Positions 5,160-8,406 of a stretch of DNA of 8,406 nucleotides are shown here, one piece after another. How positions within the stretch are numbered: position 1 is the first letter of the stretch; each line of letters starts with the position of its first letter. The notes beneath the pieces are model-generated. The model did not search any database and had not been told where the DNA came from. It was given only the letters and a program-made list of their open reading frames with translations. This DNA is from CAZXBB01 sp964638815 (GTDB lineage: Bacteria; Planctomycetota; Phycisphaerae; Phycisphaerales; SM1A02): the NCBI GenBank assembly GCA_964638815.1, contig CAZXBB010000050.1, positions 1-8,406 of the forward strand, given 5' to 3'. A program made the translations under genes and the position numbers.

Positions 5160-5909
5160 GTGACCGTCGCGCTGTTCATCACCTGCCTCACCGAGAGCTT
5201 CTACCCGCGCGCCGGTGTCGCGGTCGTGAAGGTCCTCGAGCATCTCGGGCATGACGTCGCGTTCCCGCGCGCCCAGACGTGCTGCGGGCAGCCGATGTAC
5301 AACAACGGCCATCACGACGAGGCGCGGACGCTCGCGCGGCGGATGGTGCGCGTGTTCGATGGATACGAGCACGTGGTCACGCCGTCCGCCTCCTGCGCGG
5401 CGATGCTGCGCGAGCACGCGCCCCGTCTCTTCGAGGCCGGCACGCCCGAGCGGCGGGCCGCCGACGATCTCGCGTCGCGCACACGCGAGTTCGTCGAGTT
5501 CCTCGTCAACGTCGAGAAGCTCGATGTCGGAAAGCTGGCCCCGCGGTGGGAAGGCGCCGCCACGTACCACTACTCGTGCCACCTGCGCGATCTCGGAATG
5601 ACCGACGAGGCCCTCCGCGTCGCGGGGGCAGTCGAGGGGCTCTCGCTCACGCCGCTCGACCGGGCGGACCAGTGCTGCGGCTTCGGCGGCACGTTCGCCA
5701 CCTCGTATCCGCAGATCTCCGGCGGCATGGTCGCCGACAAGGTCGCGCGCATCCGCGCGACCGGGGCGGGAACCGTCATCAGCAACGAGGCGGGCTGCAC
5801 GATGAACATGGCGGGCGCCTGCCGCCGCGCCGGGCACGAAGTCGCGTTCCGCAGCCTCGCGGAAATTCTCGCCGAGGGCCTCGGGCTCCTGCCGCGGGAC
5901 GAGCGATGA
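5160..5909 (+). CDS. lutA: LutA: cysteine-rich (CCG-domain) subunit of L-lactate oxidation complex
   Basis: LutA (YkgE/LldE type), 249 residues, is the CCG-domain subunit of the cytoplasmic LutABC complex that oxidises L-lactate to pyruvate. It has two cysteine-rich CCG-type halves: Cys41-Cys42-Gly-Gln-Pro with Cys79 in the first half, and Cys140-His141, Cys172-Cys173-Gly-Phe-Gly-Gly and Cys213 in the second. In the wider family these cysteines bind a non-cubane iron-sulfur cluster. The length is normal for LutA (about 240). The start is taken as GTG at 5160 because Thr-Val-Ala-Leu-Phe-Ile-Thr-Cys matches the normal LutA N-terminus directly after it. No Shine-Dalgarno precedes it, so translation may be leaderless. 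The last codon overlaps the lutB start (ATGA, 5906-5909), a sign of translational coupling. A glycolate-oxidase-type or heterodisulfide-reductase-type CCG protein is excluded by the adjacent lutB and lutC. Confidence 0.93.
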   Translation: MTVALFITCLTESFYPRAGVAVVKVLEHLGHDVAFPRAQTCCGQPMYNNGHHDEARTLARRMVRVFDGYEHVVTPSASCAAMLREHAPRLFEAGTPERRAADDLASRTREFVEFLVNVEKLDVGKLAPRWEGAATYHYSCHLRDLGMTDEALRVAGAVEGLSLTPLDRADQCCGFGGTFATSYPQISGGMVADKVARIRATGAGTVISNEAGCTMNMAGACRRAGHEVAFRSLAEILAEGLGLLPRDER

Positions 5910-7381
5910 CGCGGACGCACCCGCTCGACCCGGCGCTCCCGTTCGCGATGAAGCCCGAGGCGGATCGCGCCGCCGGCGACCTCCAGCTCCTCCAGTTCGT
6001 TGACGCGGCGACACGCGTGAAGGACCGCGGACGCCTCGGCGTCTGCGAGGAAGCGTTCGGCGCGAACTACGATGCCGTGCGCCGTCTCGCCGGCCGTATC
6101 AAGCAGCACACCCTCGACCACCTCGACGAGTATCTCGAGGCGTTCATCGATCGCGCGACGGCCGCCGGCGTGACCGTGCACTTCGCCCGCGACGCAACCC
6201 AGGCGAACGCGATCTGCGTCGGGATCGCCCGCTCGCGCGGCTGCCGGCGGTGCGTGAAGAGCAAGTCGATGGTGACGGAGGAGACGCGTCTCGTCCCGGC
6301 GCTCGAGGCCGCCGGCATCGAGACGGTCGAGACCGACCTCGGCGAGTTCATCGTCCAGCTCGACGGCGACGCGCCGTCGCACATCGTCGCTCCGATGATC
6401 CACAAGGATCGGCGCTCGGTCGCCCGCGCGTTCGAGCGCGAGCTCGGCGCGCCCTACACCGAGGACCCGGAGCGTCTCACGATGATCGCGCGCGCACACA
6501 TGCGCGAACGGTACCGGGCCGCCGACCTGGGCATCACGGGCGCGAACTTCCTCGTCGCCGAGACGGGGTCGGTCGTCGTCTGCACCAACGAGGGCAACGC
6601 CGACTTCACGATGCACGGACCGCCGACGCACGTCGTCTTCGCCGGCATCGAGAAGGTGATCCCGCGGGCCGAGGACCTGGCGGTCTTCCTCAAGCTGCTC
6701 GCCCGCAGCGCGACCGCGCAGACCATGACGGTCTACACGAGCCTCGTCACGGGGCCCCGCCGGCGCGGGGAGCACGACGGTCCCGAGGCGGTGCACCTCA
6801 TCCTCGTGGACAACGGACGCACCGGGATCCTCCGGGCCGAGACACGCGAGCTGCTCCGGTGCATCCGGTGCGGCGCCTGTCTCAACGCGTGCCCGGTCTA
6901 CCGCCAGGTCGGGGGCGGCCACGCGTACGGCGCGGTGTACTCGGGTCCGATCGGGGCCGTCATCACGCCGCTGATGAAGGGCCTCGCGAATTACCCGGAC
7001 CTGCCGCGCGCCAGCAGCCTGTGCGGCGCGTGCGCGGCGGCGTGCCCGGTCGCCATTGACATCCCGCGTCACCTCGTGCGTCTGCGGCGCGAGATGGTGA
7101 CGCGACGCGTGACGGGCGGCCGGACGCGTCTTGCGTTCCGCGTCTGGACGTGGTGCCTCGCCGGCGCGTGGCGCTATCGCCTCGCAACCGCGTTGCAGCG
7201 GCTCGCGCTCCGCGCGGTCGCGCGACGTGACGGCAACGCGAAGGCGGGCGACCGGCGATGGATCCGCCGCGGGATCGGCCCGCTCGCGGGCTGGACCGCG
7301 CGACGCGACTTCCCGACGCCGCCGGCGCGCAGCTTCCGCGCGTGGTGGGATGAGCACGAGCGCGACAGGAGCGCACGATGA
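5906..7381 (+). CDS. lutB: LutB: iron-sulfur and LUD-domain subunit of L-lactate oxidation complex
   Basis: LutB (YkgF/LldF type), 491 residues, carries the electron-transfer clusters of the LutABC complex. The N-terminal three-fifths is a LUD domain, with Ser-Lys-Ser-Met-Val-Thr-Glu-Glu near 118-125 and Gly-Ile-Thr-Gly-Ala-Asn-Phe-Leu-Val-Ala-Glu-Thr-Gly near 210-222. A ferredoxin-like region follows: Cys319-x2-Cys322-x2-Cys325-x3-Cys329-Pro, then Cys373-x2-Cys376-x3-Cys380-Pro. The Gly-His-Ala-Tyr-Gly-Ala-Val-Tyr..Gly-Pro-Ile-Gly stretch between them is typical of LutB. The second cluster shows only three of four expected cysteines, as is usual in this family. The C-terminal 80 or so residues are Arg-rich with a Trp-containing hydrophobic patch and are less conserved. 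The start overlaps the lutA stop by four bases and the stop overlaps lutC by four, so all three are read as one unit. Confidence 0.94.
   Translation: MTRTHPLDPALPFAMKPEADRAAGDLQLLQFVDAATRVKDRGRLGVCEEAFGANYDAVRRLAGRIKQHTLDHLDEYLEAFIDRATAAGVTVHFARDATQANAICVGIARSRGCRRCVKSKSMVTEETRLVPALEAAGIETVETDLGEFIVQLDGDAPSHIVAPMIHKDRRSVARAFERELGAPYTEDPERLTMIARAHMRERYRAADLGITGANFLVAETGSVVVCTNEGNADFTMHGPPTHVVFAGIEKVIPRAEDLAVFLKLLARSATAQTMTVYTSLVTGPRRRGEHDGPEAVHLILVDNGRTGILRAETRELLRCIRCGACLNACPVYRQVGGGHAYGAVYSGPIGAVITPLMKGLANYPDLPRASSLCGACAAACPVAIDIPRHLVRLRREMVTRRVTGGRTRLAFRVWTWCLAGAWRYRLATALQRLALRAVARRDGNAKAGDRRWIRRGIGPLAGWTARRDFPTPPARSFRAWWDEHERDRSAR
7367..7371 (+). promoter_or_regulatory. Shine-Dalgarno of lutC inside the lutB 3' end
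   Basis: AGGAG lies six bases before the lutC ATG at 7378. Unlike lutA, which has no ribosome site, lutC can be initiated independently as well as by coupling to lutB. Confidence 0.6.
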
Positions 7382-8058
7382 GCGAAGCCGGCGTCGATCG
7401 CGCGACCTTCATGGCGGGCGTCCGGGCCGCGCTCGGACGCGACGCTCGCGACGGCCGCCACGACGCGCCCGCCCCGCCGGCAATCGACGAAGACCTCGTG
7501 CGCCGCGTCGCGTCCGACGCGGACGTCGTGCCGGTTTTCACCGCCGCGGCGACGGCCGCGGGGATGAACGTGCGCGTCGCGACGCCCGGAACGCTCGCGG
7601 AGGCGTTGCGCGACATCCTCGCGTCTCACGCCTGCCGGCGCGCGACCGTCAGCGTCGCCGACGAACGGACGGCGGAGACGGCCCGGGCGGCCGCGGCCGC
7701 CGCGGGCGTGGCGGTGGTGGACTGGCGCGACGCGGCCGGGCTCGAGCGACACTACGACGCCGACGCCGGGATCACCGACGTCACGGCCGCGATCGCCGAG
7801 ACGGGCTCGATCGTCGTGTCGTCCGGTCCTTCCCGCACGCGCGGGGCGTTCCTCGTGCCGCCCGTGCACGTCGCGATCGTTCCCGCGGGCGTCATCGTGC
7901 CGGACCTCCTCGACTTCTGGCCGCCGTGGCGTGACGCGCCGCCCGCCGCGACGGTCATCGTCACCGGTCCGAGCAAGACGGCCGACATCGAGGGCATCCT
8001 GATCACGGGCGTACACGGGCCGAAGGCGGTCGAGATCGTGCTCGTGCGGAATGCGTGA
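7378..8058 (+). CDS. lutC: LutC: LUD-domain subunit of L-lactate oxidation complex
   Basis: LutC (YkgG/LldG type), 226 residues, is a single LUD domain and the third subunit of the lactate-oxidising complex. The first 40 residues are a variable Ala/Arg/Asp-rich helix-forming lead. The conserved core is visible from 130: Ala-Gly-Ile-Thr-Asp at 130-134, Ala-Ile-Ala-Glu-Thr-Gly-Ser at 138-144, Leu-Val-Pro-Pro-Val-His at 159-164, Thr-Gly-Pro-Ser-Lys-Thr-Ala-Asp-Ile-Glu at 196-205, and Gly-Val-His-Gly-Pro at 211-215. Its length is close to the usual 200-240. It ends the operon. No lactate permease (lutP) and no GntR-type regulator (lutR) follow within the window, so transport and control must be encoded elsewhere. 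The stop codon lies in a GTGACGCG stretch (8055-8062) complementary to the repeat units just downstream. Confidence 0.93.
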   Translation: MSEAGVDRATFMAGVRAALGRDARDGRHDAPAPPAIDEDLVRRVASDADVVPVFTAAATAAGMNVRVATPGTLAEALRDILASHACRRATVSVADERTAETARAAAAAAGVAVVDWRDAAGLERHYDADAGITDVTAAIAETGSIVVSSGPSRTRGAFLVPPVHVAIVPAGVIVPDLLDFWPPWRDAPPAATVIVTGPSKTADIEGILITGVHGPKAVEIVLVRNA

Positions 8059-8070
8059 CGCGTGCGATGC

Positions 8071-8096
8071 GGGCGGCCTCGCAGGAGGCGTTGCCC
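8071..8096. terminator. Hairpin after lutC; weak terminator candidate without a T-run
   Basis: GCCTC (8076-8080) pairs with GAGGC (8085-8089) around a GCAG loop. GGGC (8071-8074) pairs with GCCC (8093-8096) across a small internal loop. The hairpin begins 13 bases after the lutC stop, where a terminator would sit. No run of T follows on either strand, so a classical Rho-independent terminator is not supported. Confidence 0.3.
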
Positions 8097-8108
8097 GTGT
8101 CGGAGACC

Positions 8109-8174
8109 GCGTCACAGGCGCGTCACGGGCACGTCACAGGCGCGTCACGGGCGCGTCACGGGCGCGTCACGGGC
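8109..8174. repeat. 11-bp tandem repeat, six units, spanning a stop codon
   Basis: The unit is GCGTCACGGGC on the plus strand, at 8109-8119, 8120-8130, 8131-8141, 8142-8152, 8153-8163 and 8164-8174. Units 1 and 3 have A in place of G at position 8, and unit 3 starts with A. On the minus strand every unit contains a TGA. The TGA in the unit at 8164-8174 is the stop codon of the partial gene at 8167-8406, so the array begins inside that gene and extends into the spacer. Confidence 0.95.
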
Positions 8175-8406
8175 ACGGTCCCCACGCCCCGAGGATCACG
8201 AGCACGTCCCCGAAGTCCACCGTGCCGCTGCCGTCAACGTCCGCCGGACCGCCGACGTCACCCCCCGCCGCGAGGATCACGAGGATATCGCCGAAGTCCA
8301 CCGCGCCGCTCCCGTCGATATCCGGACAGGCCACCGCTTCGCACGCGACAACCAGAGTCCCGATCCCGACCGCGTTGCGGCCGCCGACGCGGATGAGGTA
8401 CTTCCC
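8167..8406 (-). CDS. Partial 3' end of a secreted protein with a dockerin-like C-terminal tail
   Basis: An open frame runs from the right edge of the window to a TGA at 8167-8169 and gives 79 C-terminal residues; the start lies outside the window. The first 22 or so visible residues (GKYLIRVGGRNAVGIG and on) look like the last beta-strands of an extracellular beta-sandwich domain. Then come two dockerin-like calcium-loop repeats, each of the form Asp-x-Asp-Gly-Ser-Gly-x-Val-Asp-Phe-Gly-Asp with a Leu-Val-Ile-Leu helix, at visible residues 29-46 and 56-73. The protein ends Ala-Trp-Gly-Pro-Cys-Pro, close to the ending of the di-heme protein. An exported location is inferred from the tail. The gene is convergent with lutC, 108 bp apart. 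What the rest of the protein does cannot be told. Confidence 0.85.
   Translation of the reverse strand, partial: GKYLIRVGGRNAVGIGTLVVACEAVACPDIDGSGAVDFGDILVILAAGGDVGGPADVDGSGTVDFGDVLVILGAWGPCP

Noticed and set aside
5570..7357. Long minus-strand open frame (595 codons) opposite lutA and lutB
   Set aside because: It is a high-GC shadow of lutB. The plus-strand product has all LutB motifs, and the antisense product is Arg-rich without a domain.

Overview
The window is high-GC bacterial DNA, most likely from a planctomycete of the Phycisphaerae type. The evidence is indirect. Two exported proteins end in paired, dockerin-like Asp/Gly-rich calcium-loop repeats followed by a C-terminal Trp-Gly-Pro-Cys, a tail I associate with Phycisphaerae. 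A large beta-propeller/di-heme cytochrome protein of a planctomycete type is also present. No rRNA, tRNA, CRISPR array, insertion sequence or phage gene was seen.

Layout from left to right. (1) 1-129 is non-coding: a C-rich block with G-quadruplex potential on the minus strand, then a 12-bp tandem repeat. (2) A small cupin gene (130-498, minus) is divergent from a large secreted di-heme cytochrome c protein (619-3255, plus). The 120-bp spacer holds a GATAA-N3-TTATC dyad. (3) 3256-3465 is non-coding and carries a 7-bp TTTCCCG tandem repeat. (4) Two minus-strand genes of clearly lower GC follow: a DUF1801 protein (3466-3843) and a secreted protein joining a DUF1579 domain to a VOC/glyoxalase-like domain (3946-4905). 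(5) A divergent spacer of about 250 bp (4906-5159) holds two strong hairpins and two promoter-like sites. (6) A complete lutABC operon (5160-8058, plus) has 4-bp ATGA overlaps at both junctions. (7) A 108-bp convergent spacer contains a hairpin and most of an 11-bp tandem array. (8) The 3' end of another dockerin-tailed secreted protein gene (8167-8406, minus) runs off the right edge.

Function. LutA, LutB and LutC form the iron-sulfur/LUD-domain complex that oxidises L-lactate to pyruvate in the cytoplasm. The di-heme protein and the right-edge protein are exported, and their tails suggest attachment to a calcium-stabilised extracellular or cell-surface assembly. The cupin, DUF1801 and DUF1579-VOC products have no assignable substrate. 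Nothing links them to lactate use beyond proximity.

No clearly new multi-gene system is visible. The points most worth a second look are the DUF1579-VOC fusion in a low-GC island, the short tandem arrays lying beyond the 3' ends of four of the genes (one array spans a stop codon), the paired in-frame starts on both complete secreted genes, and the structured divergent spacer in front of lutABC.
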